Positions 26,068-34,883 are shown, counted from the stretch's first letter. The stretch is DNA of 64,000 nucleotides from an uncultured Collinsella sp. (GCA_902496455.1 CABVAY010000001.1:1-64000), one strand, 5' to 3'. Translations and numbers: made by a program. The notes: a model not told the origin generated them from the sequence alone.

Positions 26068-26143
26068 TGGAGCCAGCGACCGGGCTCGAACCGGTGACCC
26101 CCGCTTTACGAGAGCGGTGCTCTACCAACTGAGCTACGCTGGC
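26068..26143 (-). tRNA. tRNA-Thr (anticodon CGT)
   Basis: On the minus strand a 76-base cloverleaf begins GCCAGCG and ends CGCTGGC-T-CCA with the CCA encoded. The D-arm (TAGCTCAGTTGGTAGAGCA), the anticodon stem-loop CCGCT-CTCGTAA-AGCGG and the T-arm (GGTTCGAGCC) are all regular. The loop gives anticodon CGT, reading ACG threonine codons. Confidence 0.97.
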
Positions 26144-26350
26144 GGCCATGTGGTGACGCAACTGAGGCGTCAACGGCTGTCTATGATACGGGACATCGCA
26201 CATCCGCGCAAGGGTTCTGATGGCTTTTCTCACTTTAAATGCACTAATATTAGAGGCGCGATGTCTGCGGCGTCCATCTGGCGCTTGACCAGCTGTTGAG
26301 TTGGTGGTCGACGTCCCGCTCGTATGGGTCTCAAACAGAATGGGGCAGCC

Positions 26351-26833
26351 ATGGCTCAACCCAAGATCCTTCTCACGCGTATCGATGACCGTTTCATTTA
26401 CGGACAAGACGTTGAGCTGTGGAACGAAGCCGTGGGTTCCAACCTTGTCCTAATCGTCAACGATGAGATCGCGGCAGATTCGCGCCAATGGGCACCCATG
26501 AGGGTGGCGGCGCCAGAAGGCGTTTGGACGCGGTTTTTCTCGGTGCAAAGGACCATCGACGTCATTCATACCGCAACGCCTCGCCAATTGATTCTGATCA
26601 TGGTGGCCTCACCCTCCGATGCGCTCGCGCTGGTTAAGGGCGGTGTGCCAATAACCAAGATTAGTATCGGCCATATGCGGGCGGGGGAGGGCAAGCGCTC
26701 TGCAACGCCTGCCGTTGCCGTAGGCGATACAGACATCGCCGCCTTCAAAGAGTTGCAAAAGCTCGGTATAGAGCTAGAAATCCGCTATCTCCCCAGTTCC
26801 GCCCCCGATCCCATCGGCAATCTGTTCAACTGA
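26351..26833 (+). CDS. Orphan PTS EIIB-like protein lacking the active-site His
   Basis: 160 residues, clearly a paralogue of the EIIB at 16575 (LLTRIDDRFIYGQDVELW versus LLTRIDNRLVHGQVATQW; SLGVP/VKGGVPI and FKELQKLGIELEIR shared). The phospho-acceptor His17 is Tyr here, so normal PTS phosphotransfer is not expected. No EIIA, EIIC or EIID gene adjoins it. It could be a regulatory or decoy subunit or a decaying copy, although the frame is intact. ATG 26351 follows GGGG; ATG 26324 is an alternative. Confidence 0.85.
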   Translation: MAQPKILLTRIDDRFIYGQDVELWNEAVGSNLVLIVNDEIAADSRQWAPMRVAAPEGVWTRFFSVQRTIDVIHTATPRQLILIMVASPSDALALVKGGVPITKISIGHMRAGEGKRSATPAVAVGDTDIAAFKELQKLGIELEIRYLPSSAPDPIGNLFN

Positions 26834-26898
26834 TCCCTTGGGGACGGAGGAAAACGGATCATTTTGCCTTCGTAGGGGATCTGTGTGGCGCTGTCCGC

Positions 26899-27052
26899 CA
26901 AAACTATGCCGGTTTTCTACGATGAATTGCTTATCGCCGAGTATGCCAAATTTGCAGAGAATAAAACCGCAGGTAAACGAGCTGCTAATTTTTTATAAAC
27001 CAGCGCGTGGTCGGACATAGTGGGTTCATCGTAGTAATTCGGCATAGTTTTG
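26899..27052. repeat. 154-bp element with 28-bp inverted ends
   Basis: The left end CAAAACTATGCCGGTTTTCT (continuing ACGATGAA) and the right end at 27025-27052 match as inverted repeats at 25 of 28 positions. The interior is AT-rich with no supported gene. The layout resembles the 5824-6040 element, though the end sequences differ. Confidence 0.7.
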
Positions 27053-27098
27053 TTATGTCACCAATTCGGTGGCATCGAAAAGAAGGATTTAGGCATGA

Positions 27099-27135
27099 AG
27101 CAGCGCCCGTCGGCGGTGTGCCGGCGGGCGCTGCT
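27099..27135 (-). terminator. Hairpin downstream of galM
   Basis: AGCAGCGCCCG.CGG / CCG.CGGGCGCTGCT stem after the galM stop on the minus strand; the following T-tract is weak. Confidence 0.6.
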
Positions 27136-27158
27136 GTGCGATATGTTGTGTTATGGGC

Positions 27159-28211
27159 TTAGTGCCTCATAAAGTGGTACTCGATCACATTACTGTAGGG
27201 ATGACCCGGGCCCACAATGCCCTGCGGGAACAGCGGCTGGTGCGGCGTGTCGGGGTACATCTCGGCCTCGAGGGCAAAGCCGGCGCCCCAACCATAGTTG
27301 GCATCGTCCTTGGCGTGCTCGTCGCCCAGCCAGTTGCCGGTGTAGAGTTGCACGCCCGGGGCGGTGGTGTAGTAGTCCAGCTCACGACCGGTCCACATCT
27401 CCTCGACATGTAGGGCGCGACGCAGGTTGCGGCCGTACTGATAGCCATCGATGCACAGGCAGTGATCGTAGCCACGGGCCTGCTTAATCTGCGGGTCGTC
27501 GGCCTCCATGCCGGGTGCGACGGGGCGCAGCTCGCGAAAGTCAAACGGTGTTCCCTCGACCGGAGCGATTTCGCCGGTGGGGATGTTCTGCTCGTTAATG
27601 GGCAAGTAGTGGGCAGCGTTGGCGATAAAGAAGTGCTCACAGTCCATGCCGGCGTTATGGCCGGCAAGGTTAAAGTACGTGTGGTTGGTCATGGACACGT
27701 AGGTGGCACGGTCGCTCTCGCAACCATACTCGATACGGAAGACACCGGTGCGTGTAACGGTAAACACGGCCGTAAAGGTGCGGTTGCTGGGCAGGCCCAG
27801 CTCGCCATCCTTAAGCGAGGTGGTCATGCGCACGGCGTTGTGAGTCTCGTCGAGCTCAACGTCCCATACGCGCTTGTGCAGACCATGCTCAAGATCGCTG
27901 TGCAGGTTGTTGACGCCTTCGTTGGCCGGCATGTGCCAGTCCGTGCCGTCGATGGTGATCGTGGCGCCCGCGGTGCGGTTTGCCACGGGGCCGATGGTCG
28001 CGCCAAAGCAGGCGGGGTTGTCAGAGTAATCCTCGAGCTTATCGAAGCCCAGTACCACATCGCGCACGTTGCCGGGAATATCGGGCACATCGATACCCAG
28101 CACGGTGGCGCCATAGTCCATAATGCGAACGCAGATCTCGGGCCCGTTGAGGGTGTAACGATGAACGGGGGTACCGCACGGCGCGGTGCCGAAAAGCTCG
28201 GAAGTGATCAT
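27159..28211 (-). CDS. galM: Aldose 1-epimerase
   Basis: 350 residues, GalM class: GATVLGIDVPD, the GATIGPVANRTAGATITIDG segment, NLHSDLEHGLHKRVWD, the catalytic-His region SMTNHTYFNLAG, and DHCLCIDG. Interconverts alpha and beta galactose, feeding galactokinase. ATG 28211 follows AGGA; a longer frame to 28271 is unsupported. Divergent from a DeoR-family gene, suggesting shared control. Confidence 0.92.
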   Translation of the reverse strand: MITSELFGTAPCGTPVHRYTLNGPEICVRIMDYGATVLGIDVPDIPGNVRDVVLGFDKLEDYSDNPACFGATIGPVANRTAGATITIDGTDWHMPANEGVNNLHSDLEHGLHKRVWDVELDETHNAVRMTTSLKDGELGLPSNRTFTAVFTVTRTGVFRIEYGCESDRATYVSMTNHTYFNLAGHNAGMDCEHFFIANAAHYLPINEQNIPTGEIAPVEGTPFDFRELRPVAPGMEADDPQIKQARGYDHCLCIDGYQYGRNLRRALHVEEMWTGRELDYYTTAPGVQLYTGNWLGDEHAKDDANYGWGAGFALEAEMYPDTPHQPLFPQGIVGPGHPYSNVIEYHFMRH

Positions 28212-28359
28212 TTGGTTCCTAACATCGAGGTATTTCCGACAAACTGTAGCGCGAACAGGCGAGATTATCACTACACCCCACTAAAGCATGGGGTATTTTT
28301 CTCAAAAAAGTGATGATTGGAGCTGTGCGGGCATTCATTTTTGACGCGCACGAGTCTGA

Positions 28360-28386
28360 TACAATTTGTTCGTTACTGTTTGAATG
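28360..28386 (+). promoter_or_regulatory. Promoter area and TGTTC/TGTTT sites before the DeoR gene
   Basis: A -10-like TACAAT at 28360 is followed by TTTGTTC (28365) and TGTTTGAATG (28377-28386). The same TGTTTGAATG occurs before lacF (44741-44750), and TTTGTTC-rich palindromes occur before lacA. These may be DeoR/LacR sites. Confidence 0.4.
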
Positions 28387-28417
28387 ATATGCGCGCAAAG
28401 AACGGCGAGGATTCATC

Positions 28418-29182
28418 GTGATTAAGGCAGAGCGACAGGATAGGGTTCGTCAGCTGCTCGAAGAGCAGGGCACGGTCTCGGTCAAGGAGATCTCGGACGC
28501 ACTGGGCGTCTCGGATATGACGATCCGCCGCGATCTTGAGGAGCTTGCGAGCCTAGGTGAGATTGAGCGCGTGCACGGTGGAGCCCGAAGCGCGCAGGGT
28601 CGTCCACATGCTATGTTGCGCCACGAGTATTCGCACAGCGAAAAGCGTACCAAGCATGCCGAGGAAAAGCTGCAGATCGCGCGCCGCGCCGTTGAGCTCA
28701 TCGAGGAGGGCTCGACCATCTTTTTGGGTACGGGCACCACGGTTGAGCAGATGGCCTCGATGCTGCCGGCGTTTCGCCTGCGCATCGTGACCAATTCGCT
28801 TTCGGTGTTTAACTTGCTTGAGGCGCGCGAAGACTGCGACCTGTGCCTCGTGGGCGGTATGTACCGTCGCCGCACCGCCGCTTTTGTGGGACCAACGGCC
28901 GAGGATACCCTGCGTGCGCTGGGCATCGATGCGGCGTTTATCGGCGCCAACGGCATTCTGGATGGCGACGTGTCTACGTCCAATATGGATGAGGGCCGTA
29001 TCCAGCAGCTCGCCTTTAGCAAGGCCGACTCGCGCTATCTGATCGCCGATTCCAGCAAAATTGGTAAGCGCGACTTCTACACCTTCTGCCGCCTGGACAG
29101 CCTGGACGCCGTGGTGTGCGAGCCGGGTATTACCGCCGAGAATCGTGCCGCCATCGAGGAACACACGCAGGTCATCTGCTAG
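28418..29182 (+). CDS. DeoR-family sugar regulator (LacR/GlpR-like)
   Basis: 254 residues. The N-terminal helix-turn-helix reads VSVKEISDALGVSDMTIRRDLEEL with ERVHGGAR, and the C-terminal sensor has STIFLGTGTTVEQMA, TNSLSVFNLL and VGGMYRRRT, normal for the family that binds phosphosugars. The start is GTG 28418 with GGCGAGG upstream. Its divergence from galM and shared TGTTTGAATG motifs make it a candidate LacR for lacF and lacAB; this is inference. Confidence 0.9.
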   Translation: MIKAERQDRVRQLLEEQGTVSVKEISDALGVSDMTIRRDLEELASLGEIERVHGGARSAQGRPHAMLRHEYSHSEKRTKHAEEKLQIARRAVELIEEGSTIFLGTGTTVEQMASMLPAFRLRIVTNSLSVFNLLEAREDCDLCLVGGMYRRRTAAFVGPTAEDTLRALGIDAAFIGANGILDGDVSTSNMDEGRIQQLAFSKADSRYLIADSSKIGKRDFYTFCRLDSLDAVVCEPGITAENRAAIEEHTQVIC

Positions 29183-29279
29183 CTAACGCAGCAGGCGATA
29201 CTTCTGCCCCTGTTGGCGCGGGGATTACCGCTTCACGTTGACACACAAATGCGCTTGGGCCAAGTATTCAGCTTATGGG

Positions 29280-29585
29280 TTAGACCAGGCGGGCGTAGTC
29301 CTGTGACTGATGAAAGACGTGGGCGATATAAATCGTTTCGTGCTCAAACTTGTAAAGACACAAGTAGTTGTTGACGTGAAACGATCGGTAATTACGTGCC
29401 GCTAGCTCTTGCATGTGAGAGAGGGGACGTAGGAGCGGCTGCTCGCGAAGCAGATCAAGCTGATATTCAAACTCAGCGACAAAATTGCCTGCTGCGCGCG
29501 GATTCTTGAGGATTTGGGCAAGGTATCCGACGATACTTTCGTACTCATATCGCGCGCTTTTGAGTATAACGACGTTATAGGTCAT
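29280..29585 (-). CDS. RelE/ParE-type toxin
   Basis: 101 residues with the compact RelE/ParE outline: VVILKSARYEYESIVGYL at the N-terminus, PLLRPLSHMQ, NYRSFHVNNYLCLYKFEH and HVFHQSQDY at the end. Family toxins cleave mRNA at the ribosome or poison gyrase; which applies is not clear. The start overlaps the antitoxin end by 11 bases, as in typical type II operons. Confidence 0.88.
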   Translation of the reverse strand: MTYNVVILKSARYEYESIVGYLAQILKNPRAAGNFVAEFEYQLDLLREQPLLRPLSHMQELAARNYRSFHVNNYLCLYKFEHETIYIAHVFHQSQDYARLV

Positions 29586-29841
29586 ATTTGTCTCGTATCG
29601 CGGTCGCGAAGGAGTCGTAGTCGCTGTAGTCGCCTTGCGATATTTCGTCTTCTGCCAACATCATACGAGACAGCAGTTTTGCCTTGGCGATTTCTTCTTG
29701 CATGAGGCGATACTGGTCGCTGCTGATGCAGTGCATGGCCTCGTAGCCGTTCTTAGTTACGGTAACGTCGCGCTCAGACTCAACAAGTGCGGTGAATGTG
29801 GCAGTGTCCTTCATGTCTCGGACGGGCACACAAGCGGACAT
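29575..29841 (-). CDS. Phd/YefM-type antitoxin
   Basis: 88 residues: VPVRDMKDTATFTALVESE, then ERDVTVTKNGYEAMHCISSDQY is the Phd/YefM-like DNA-binding fold (the V-x-KNGxEA motif), with an acidic C-terminal part that would wrap the toxin. ATG 29841 follows GGAGGTG. First gene of the toxin-antitoxin operon, probably autoregulated. Confidence 0.88.
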   Translation of the reverse strand: MSACVPVRDMKDTATFTALVESERDVTVTKNGYEAMHCISSDQYRLMQEEIAKAKLLSRMMLAEDEISQGDYSDYDSFATAIRDKYDL

Positions 29842-29910
29842 GGGCACCTCCTTTGTGTCGTGACATAATTGTACCACGGCGTGTCCAAGCGACCAGTACC
29901 ACCGGATCGT

Positions 29911-30126
29911 CTCGATCTGTAACAGGTAGGGACCAAAAACTCGGCTAGATGTTACTGATCGAGATTTTGTCTATCCAGCCGTCACCTTTGTCTTGATCTG
30001 TAACAGTTAGACGGCTAAAAGCGAGTTAGATGTTACAGATTGAGATATTTCTGCTCGGGCGTTCTGCTTGTCTCGATTTGTAACAGTTAGGGCCGAAAAT
30101 CCCTGCTAGATGTTACAGATCGAGAC
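29911..30126. repeat. Tandem array of three 55-bp hairpin repeats
   Basis: Copies at 29911-29965, 29992-30046 and 30072-30126 are each exactly 55 bp, with period 81 then 80 bp. Each begins TCTYGATYTGTAACAG and ends ATGTTACWGATYGAGA, so the outer 15 bases pair into a stem, with a 25-bp loop containing CCxAAAA and CTAGAT or TTAGAT. The spacers (26 and 25 bp) share length but not sequence. It lies between the antitoxin start and the lacG1 terminator. Confidence 0.9.
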
Positions 30127-30148
30127 GAATGATCCGCTCGGGCTCACC

Positions 30149-30198
30149 AAAAACAAAAAGGCCGCATGCGAACCCGTGGAGGGATTCGCGTGCGGCCG
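30149..30198 (-). terminator. Terminator of the lacE1-lacG1 operon
   Basis: On the minus strand GGCCGCACGCGAATCC / GGTTCGCATGCGGCC is followed by TTTTTGTTTTT. Confidence 0.9.
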
Positions 30199-30219
30199 AC
30201 AGGGGGTATGCGGCAAAAG

Positions 30220-31641
30220 TTAGGCCATAAGCAGGCCGGTCTCCGCGACGTTCTTGTACCAGTACGCGCTCGCCTTGGGATAGCGCTTCTGGGTCTCAAA
30301 GTCGATGTAGAACAGGCCATAGCGCTTGTTGTAGCCGTTGGTCCAGGAGAACTGATCCTGCAGCGACCACACAAAGTAGCCGTCGACGTTTACGCCGCCG
30401 TCAATCGCCTTGAGGATCCATGCAAGATGCTGGCGCATATAGTCGATGCGAGGGGCGTCGTCGATAAAGCCGTCCTCGAAGTCGTCCTTATAGCCCATGC
30501 CGTTCTCGGTGATGTAGATCTTCTTGTAGTTGGGGTAATCGTTCTTAATGCGGAGCAGCAGGTCGTAGAGGCCCTCGGGATAGATGATCCAGTCCCAATC
30601 GGTGGTGGGTACGCCTTCGCGCACGCATGACTCGCCCACGCCCTTGAGGAACCAGCGCGAGGAGCCCTTGTCGCCAGTGCCATTGTGGTTGATGTCGTTT
30701 TCGCCCTCGGCGGCACGCAGGAACTGGCACTTGTAGGTGTTGACGCCCAGGCAATCGTTGTAGGGGAGCGCGGCGGTCAACGCGGCGATGTCCTCGTCGC
30801 GGACGTCGAGCTCGCCGCCGGCGATATGGGCCAGCTTGGTCGCAGCCTCCATGGTGTCGGCTGCATAGTGGCCGCGGAAAGTGGCGTCGAGCACCCAGCG
30901 GTTGTTGATGACGTCGGCCATGCGGGCGGCCTCGCAGTCGGCAGCGCTGTTGGGATCGAGGGGATACTTGGGCTCCAGGTTCTGGACAATGCCGATCTCG
31001 CCCTCAAGGCCGCCCTCATGGAAGGCGACGACAGCCTTGGCGTGGGCCACCATCATGTTGTGCATGAGCTGGAAGGCCTTGTCCAGGCGGTACTTCTCGC
31101 CGTGCGGCCAGTTGCCGACGATAAAGCTGCCCTCGGCGGTTGCGGGAATCTCGTTAAAGGTAAACCAGTGCTTGACCTCGGTGAACTCGGCAAAGCAGAA
31201 CTTGGCGTACTCGACAAAGGCGTCAATCGTCGTGCGCGTCAGGAAACCCTCGCCGCCGTTCTGGTAAAAGGCCTCGGGCGTATCAAAGTGATCGAGCGTG
31301 ACATAGGGGATAACGCCGGCTTTGTTGCAGGTGGTGAAAAGCTCGTGATAGAAGGCAACGCCCTCGGGGTTGATCTCGCCAGTGCCGTTGGGGAAGATGC
31401 GGCTCCAAGCGATGGAGACGCGGATACCGTTGATGCCGAAGCGCTGGCACAGGTCGATATCGACCGGGTACTTGTTGTAGAAGTCGCTTGCGGGATCGGG
31501 GGAGAAGCGACCCTGGGCTGCCAGGAAATCGTCCCAGGGCACTTTGCCCTTGCCGTGCGTACGGGTCTCGCCCTCAACCTGGTAAGCAGCGGTGGCGCCG
31601 CCAAACACAAAGCCGTCGGGGAACTGCATGGGGTTGGTCAT
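30220..31641 (-). CDS. lacG: 6-phospho-beta-galactosidase (GH1), module 1
   Basis: 473 residues. Opening FGGATAAYQVEGETRTHGKG and the long NGIRVSIAWSRIFPNGTGEI segment match LacG closely. Acid/base Glu164 is in WFTFNEIPA and the nucleophile Glu379 is in YITENGMGYKDDF. Hydrolyses phospho-beta-galactosides delivered by the lacE permease encoded just upstream. Which aglycone it prefers cannot be told. ATG 31641 has AAAGGATG upstream. Confidence 0.92.
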   Translation of the reverse strand: MTNPMQFPDGFVFGGATAAYQVEGETRTHGKGKVPWDDFLAAQGRFSPDPASDFYNKYPVDIDLCQRFGINGIRVSIAWSRIFPNGTGEINPEGVAFYHELFTTCNKAGVIPYVTLDHFDTPEAFYQNGGEGFLTRTTIDAFVEYAKFCFAEFTEVKHWFTFNEIPATAEGSFIVGNWPHGEKYRLDKAFQLMHNMMVAHAKAVVAFHEGGLEGEIGIVQNLEPKYPLDPNSAADCEAARMADVINNRWVLDATFRGHYAADTMEAATKLAHIAGGELDVRDEDIAALTAALPYNDCLGVNTYKCQFLRAAEGENDINHNGTGDKGSSRWFLKGVGESCVREGVPTTDWDWIIYPEGLYDLLLRIKNDYPNYKKIYITENGMGYKDDFEDGFIDDAPRIDYMRQHLAWILKAIDGGVNVDGYFVWSLQDQFSWTNGYNKRYGLFYIDFETQKRYPKASAYWYKNVAETGLLMA

Positions 31642-31675
31642 GAGTCATCCTTTCTGAGGGATTCGAATAGGGAGG

Positions 31676-31702
31676 GGTGCCCGAACTGGGGATCCGGGCA
31701 CC
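31676..31702 (-). promoter_or_regulatory. Intercistronic hairpin, lacE1-lacG1
   Basis: GGTGCCCG / CGGGCACC arms between permease and glycosidase, without a T-tract. It may adjust lacG expression relative to lacE. Confidence 0.5.
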
Positions 31703-31717
31703 AACAGAGGGAGGAAA

Positions 31718-33496
31718 CTAGTCGAGGTTCTCGCGGAGCCACTTGATGGCGCCAGCGGGATCGCGGGTAAGGTCGATATATTCCTTACCGCGCGGGGCGA
31801 GCAGCTTAATGCCCAGGCGATCGGTGTCGGCCTTCATGTCGTTGTAGTAGCTACGGACCTGCGGGGCAAGCACGATAACGTCGTACTGATCCATGATGGC
31901 AGTGTGCTGACCATAGGCGCCTGCGGAGGAAGCGATGTTCTCTCCGGTCTGTGCCGCACCTTCCTTGATGGCGTTGGCGAGCATGGCAGAGGTGCCGGCG
32001 CCGGCGCACAGGACGAGGACCTTCAGGCCATCGACATCCTTCTTGGCGGATGCATCGGCAGCGGGCTCGGGCTGATCGGCGACAGGCTTGCTGTCGGCGG
32101 CAGCGGCGGTCGTCTCGACGGAAGCGGTAGTCTGCTCGACAGCGGGCGCAGGGGCGTTGGCGGCGATGGAAGCGGCGCCATCGGACTCAAGACCCAGCTC
32201 GGCGGCGCGCTCGGCCTCCTGGTCGCAGAGCAGCTTATCGTATGCCTTTAAGAACGGCAGGTAGATGATGGCGTCCAGCAGGATGATGATCGCGACAAAT
32301 ACCAGGGCGATAAGCTGGAAGTTCGTGGTGATGAAGATGCCGATGGGGGCGGGGGTGGCCCAAGGCACCACGAAGGAGAAGCCGTTCATGCCCACGTTAT
32401 CGATAAAGAACTTGGCAACGCTCACGTTGACGCAGCCGGCGGCAACAAAGGGGACGAGCATGTAGGGGTTAAGGATCATCGGCGCGCCAAAGAGCAGCGG
32501 TTCGTTGACGGCGAAGGCAACAGGAACAATCGAGGCCTTACCGACGGCTTTGAGCTGCTTGGACTTCATAAAGAGAATCAGCAGAAGCGGCACGATGAAC
32601 GTGGCGCCGGTGCCGCCGAACTCACCCACGAGCGACATGTTAAAGGTGAGGGAATGGGCGGGGTGACCACCGGCCAACAGAACCTGCAGGTTCTCGGCCT
32701 GGTTGGCAAGACGGATGGGGTCGATGCCCGGCTGGACGATCGAGGGGCCGTGGACGCCGATGAACCAGAAGAACGCGGTGGCTGCCTGGATAAGGATAAG
32801 GCCAGGATAGGTTTCTGCAGCGGTAAAGAGCGGGGAGAGCAGTTTGATAAGCAGTTCGGAGAACGGAACGCCCATGAGGTTGCGCACGACGACATCGATG
32901 ATGCCGCAGATGATGACAGCGCCGCCGAAGGGGATGATGTCGCGGAAGTTCTGAGCGATGGCGCCTGGGACCTCCTTGGGCAGCTTAATGGTCAGATCGC
33001 GCGAGACGCAGAATTTGTAGACCCACACGGTGATGAACGCGGCGATATAGGCCGAGAACAGACCGCGCGTGCCCATGCTGGTGCAGTCGAAGACCGAAAG
33101 CTCGGAGCCGTTGAACTTGGTGGTGAACTGCGTAACGGCGAGCAAAAGCATACTGCACTGGGCGGCCACCATGGTGGAGCCGTCGTTGAGCACCTTGCCG
33201 GCGGGCATGCGACGGTTCATGGAAGCCGTGAAGTTCTTGGCAGTGGTGCCGGCAACCATGATGCCCATGACGCCCATGGTGAAGTTGTAGAGCTTGTTGC
33301 ACCAGTCGATGAGCGGCTGGGGCAGCGTGACGCCGACTACGCCGGGAAGGGTGGCAATGAGCAGAAAGATCGAAGAGGTGAGGACAATGGGCATGCACCC
33401 AAGGAATCCGTCCTTGATGGCCTGGAGGTATATGTTCCTCGAGATCTTCTCAAAGAACGGTTGATGCTTTTCGAGCATCTTTACGATGGCGTCCAT
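31718..33496 (-). CDS. lacE: PTS EIICB, lactose/cellobiose family, module 1
   Basis: 592 residues. The N-terminal EIIC membrane domain has MDAIVKMLEKHQPFFEKISR, NLMGVPFSELLIKLLSPLF, WFIGVHGPSIVQPGI and NEPLLFGAPMILNPYM, all typical of lactose-type permeases. After an Ala/Pro/Thr-rich linker, the EIIB domain carries phospho-acceptor Cys497 in VLVLCAGAGTSAMLA. No EIIA domain is fused; lacF at 44833 is the only lactose-type EIIA in the window. GGAG ribosome site. Confidence 0.94.
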   Translation of the reverse strand: MDAIVKMLEKHQPFFEKISRNIYLQAIKDGFLGCMPIVLTSSIFLLIATLPGVVGVTLPQPLIDWCNKLYNFTMGVMGIMVAGTTAKNFTASMNRRMPAGKVLNDGSTMVAAQCSMLLLAVTQFTTKFNGSELSVFDCTSMGTRGLFSAYIAAFITVWVYKFCVSRDLTIKLPKEVPGAIAQNFRDIIPFGGAVIICGIIDVVVRNLMGVPFSELLIKLLSPLFTAAETYPGLILIQAATAFFWFIGVHGPSIVQPGIDPIRLANQAENLQVLLAGGHPAHSLTFNMSLVGEFGGTGATFIVPLLLILFMKSKQLKAVGKASIVPVAFAVNEPLLFGAPMILNPYMLVPFVAAGCVNVSVAKFFIDNVGMNGFSFVVPWATPAPIGIFITTNFQLIALVFVAIIILLDAIIYLPFLKAYDKLLCDQEAERAAELGLESDGAASIAANAPAPAVEQTTASVETTAAAADSKPVADQPEPAADASAKKDVDGLKVLVLCAGAGTSAMLANAIKEGAAQTGENIASSAGAYGQHTAIMDQYDVIVLAPQVRSYYNDMKADTDRLGIKLLAPRGKEYIDLTRDPAGAIKWLRENLD

Positions 33497-33597
33497 AGAG
33501 CTCCTTTGCTACTTGATGCGCGATGCATGTGGATGGAACTGGTCGTCGATGGATGGTCAGGACTGCCCGGAAACCTTCCTGCTTAAGGAAGGCATTG

Positions 33598-33643
33598 CGA
33601 AATGACAACGTTGTCATTTCGTTAATGACAACGTAAGACATTT
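33598..33643. promoter_or_regulatory. LacI-type operators between lacE1 and its regulator
   Basis: A perfect 24-bp palindrome centred on AACGTT (core AATGACAACGTTGTCATT, 33598-33621) is followed by a second half-like copy, AATGACAACGTAAGACATTT, ending at 33643. It probably binds the divergent regulator at 33771. Confidence 0.72.
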
Positions 33644-33687
33644 TTGGAAGAGCAACAAGGATATACGGGTGAGTGGTCGATATTGTT

Positions 33688-33698
33688 CGGTAAACGGT
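33688..33698 (+). promoter_or_regulatory. CGGTAAACGGT motif upstream of regulator 1
   Basis: The 11-mer and the following GATTTATCA match 15579-15600 almost base for base, although the genes downstream differ. Part of the shared motif described in the findings. Confidence 0.5.
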
Positions 33699-33770
33699 TG
33701 ATTTATCAGTCAGGCAGGTAGTGTATGCTAGAACGCAAAAACAAGCGATGTAAAACCGACTGGAGAAGCA

Positions 33771-34781
33771 GTGGCAACGATGGGCAAGAAAAATGTCTCA
33801 ATGAATGATGTGGCGATTGCCGCTGGTGTTTCTCTCAAGACGGTTTCGCGCGTGATTAACGAGCCCGATAGCGTGCGAGAGTCGACACGCGATAAGGTCC
33901 ATGCGGCCATGGAGGCGCTCGGGTTTCGAGCCAACTTTGCCGCGCGTTCGCTCAAGTTGGGCCGTTACGGGTGCATCGGCGTCGTGCTGTTCCACTTGTC
34001 GGGCGGTGCCGTGGACATGATCGACGGTATCGCCGATGCCGCCGAAGAGCGAGGCTTTGCTCTTACGATGATTAAGAAGCGGGCGGGGGAGAAGATGACC
34101 CTTGCCGAAGCGGCACGTAGGATGTCGCAGCTTCCCGTCGACGGCATGATTTTCAACCTGCGCCAGATGGTCGATGACTTTGATACCTTTGAGGCGCCGA
34201 AAGACCTCAAGACGGTGATTATCACACCGATGGAACATCCTACCTGCTCCACCGTCAGTGACGACCAAGAGGGCGGCGCGCGCATGGCGTGCGAGTACTT
34301 CTTGAACCACGGGCACAAGAACGTGTACTTCATCTCTGGTAAGAAAGAGTCGCTGTCGAGCCAGTGCCGTATGAAAGGTTGGCGAGCGGCACTCGAGGCA
34401 CGTGGCATTGAGCCGCCTGAACCTCTGCAAGGCGATTGGAATGCGGATAGTGGCTACGCCGCGGGCCTTGTGCTTGCCGATAAACCCGATTGCACGGCGG
34501 TCCTCGCTGCTAACGACTGCATGGCAAACGGCGTGATGATGGCTCTACGTGACAAAGGGCTCAATGTGCCCGACGACGTGTCCGTGATCGGTTTCGACGA
34601 TGAGCTCTACAAGACGATTCCCAACTCGATTCTGACGTCGGTGAAGTTTCGCCACCGCGAGCTGGGCATCCGTGCGCTTAACGAGGTCGTCGCAGGTCTG
34701 GAAGCCCCGAGCTCCAGAAGCCGTACGCTCGTCTCGGGTGTGTTGGTCGAGCGCGCGAGCGTGCGGGATCTGCGGGCGTAG
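33771..34781 (+). CDS. LacI-family regulator, module 1
   Basis: 336 residues. The helix-turn-helix is VSMNDVAIAAGVSLKTVSRV followed by the hinge-like FRANFAARSLKLGRYGCIG; the periplasmic-binding-like core includes PVDGMIFNL, VSDDQEGGARMACEYFLNHG and DDVSVIGFDDELYKTIPNS. Divergent from lacE1-lacG1 across two palindromic operators, so likely a local repressor. GTG 33771 has GGAG at good spacing; ATG 33780 is an alternative. Confidence 0.9.
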   Translation: MATMGKKNVSMNDVAIAAGVSLKTVSRVINEPDSVRESTRDKVHAAMEALGFRANFAARSLKLGRYGCIGVVLFHLSGGAVDMIDGIADAAEERGFALTMIKKRAGEKMTLAEAARRMSQLPVDGMIFNLRQMVDDFDTFEAPKDLKTVIITPMEHPTCSTVSDDQEGGARMACEYFLNHGHKNVYFISGKKESLSSQCRMKGWRAALEARGIEPPEPLQGDWNADSGYAAGLVLADKPDCTAVLAANDCMANGVMMALRDKGLNVPDDVSVIGFDDELYKTIPNSILTSVKFRHRELGIRALNEVVAGLEAPSSRSRTLVSGVLVERASVRDLRA

Positions 34782-34799
34782 ACGTGCTCGGCCTGCTCG

Positions 34800-34854
34800 T
34801 CTAAATCTGTAACAGGTGGGACCCGAAAACTCGGCTAGATGTTACAGATTGAGA
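34800..34854. repeat. 55-bp hairpin repeat, single copy
   Basis: Same family and exact length as the array at 29911: starts TCTAAATCTGTAACAG and ends ATGTTACAGATTGAGA. It is between the 3' ends of the convergent module 1 regulator and lacE2. Confidence 0.88.
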
Positions 34855-34883
34855 TGAACAGGAGGACGGGTGCGGTCTAAACA

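Noticed and set aside
26068..26833. Integrated element at the tRNA-Thr gene
   Set aside because: No integrase, no repeated tRNA 3' end and no phage or conjugation genes downstream.
26838..27020. 60-codon frame after the orphan EIIB
   Set aside because: It runs through the inverted-repeat element, has no ribosome site and no family resemblance.
29911..30126. CRISPR-like repeat array
   Set aside because: Repeats are 55 bp, variable and self-complementary, spacers are only 25-26 bp, at most three units occur together and no cas gene is present.
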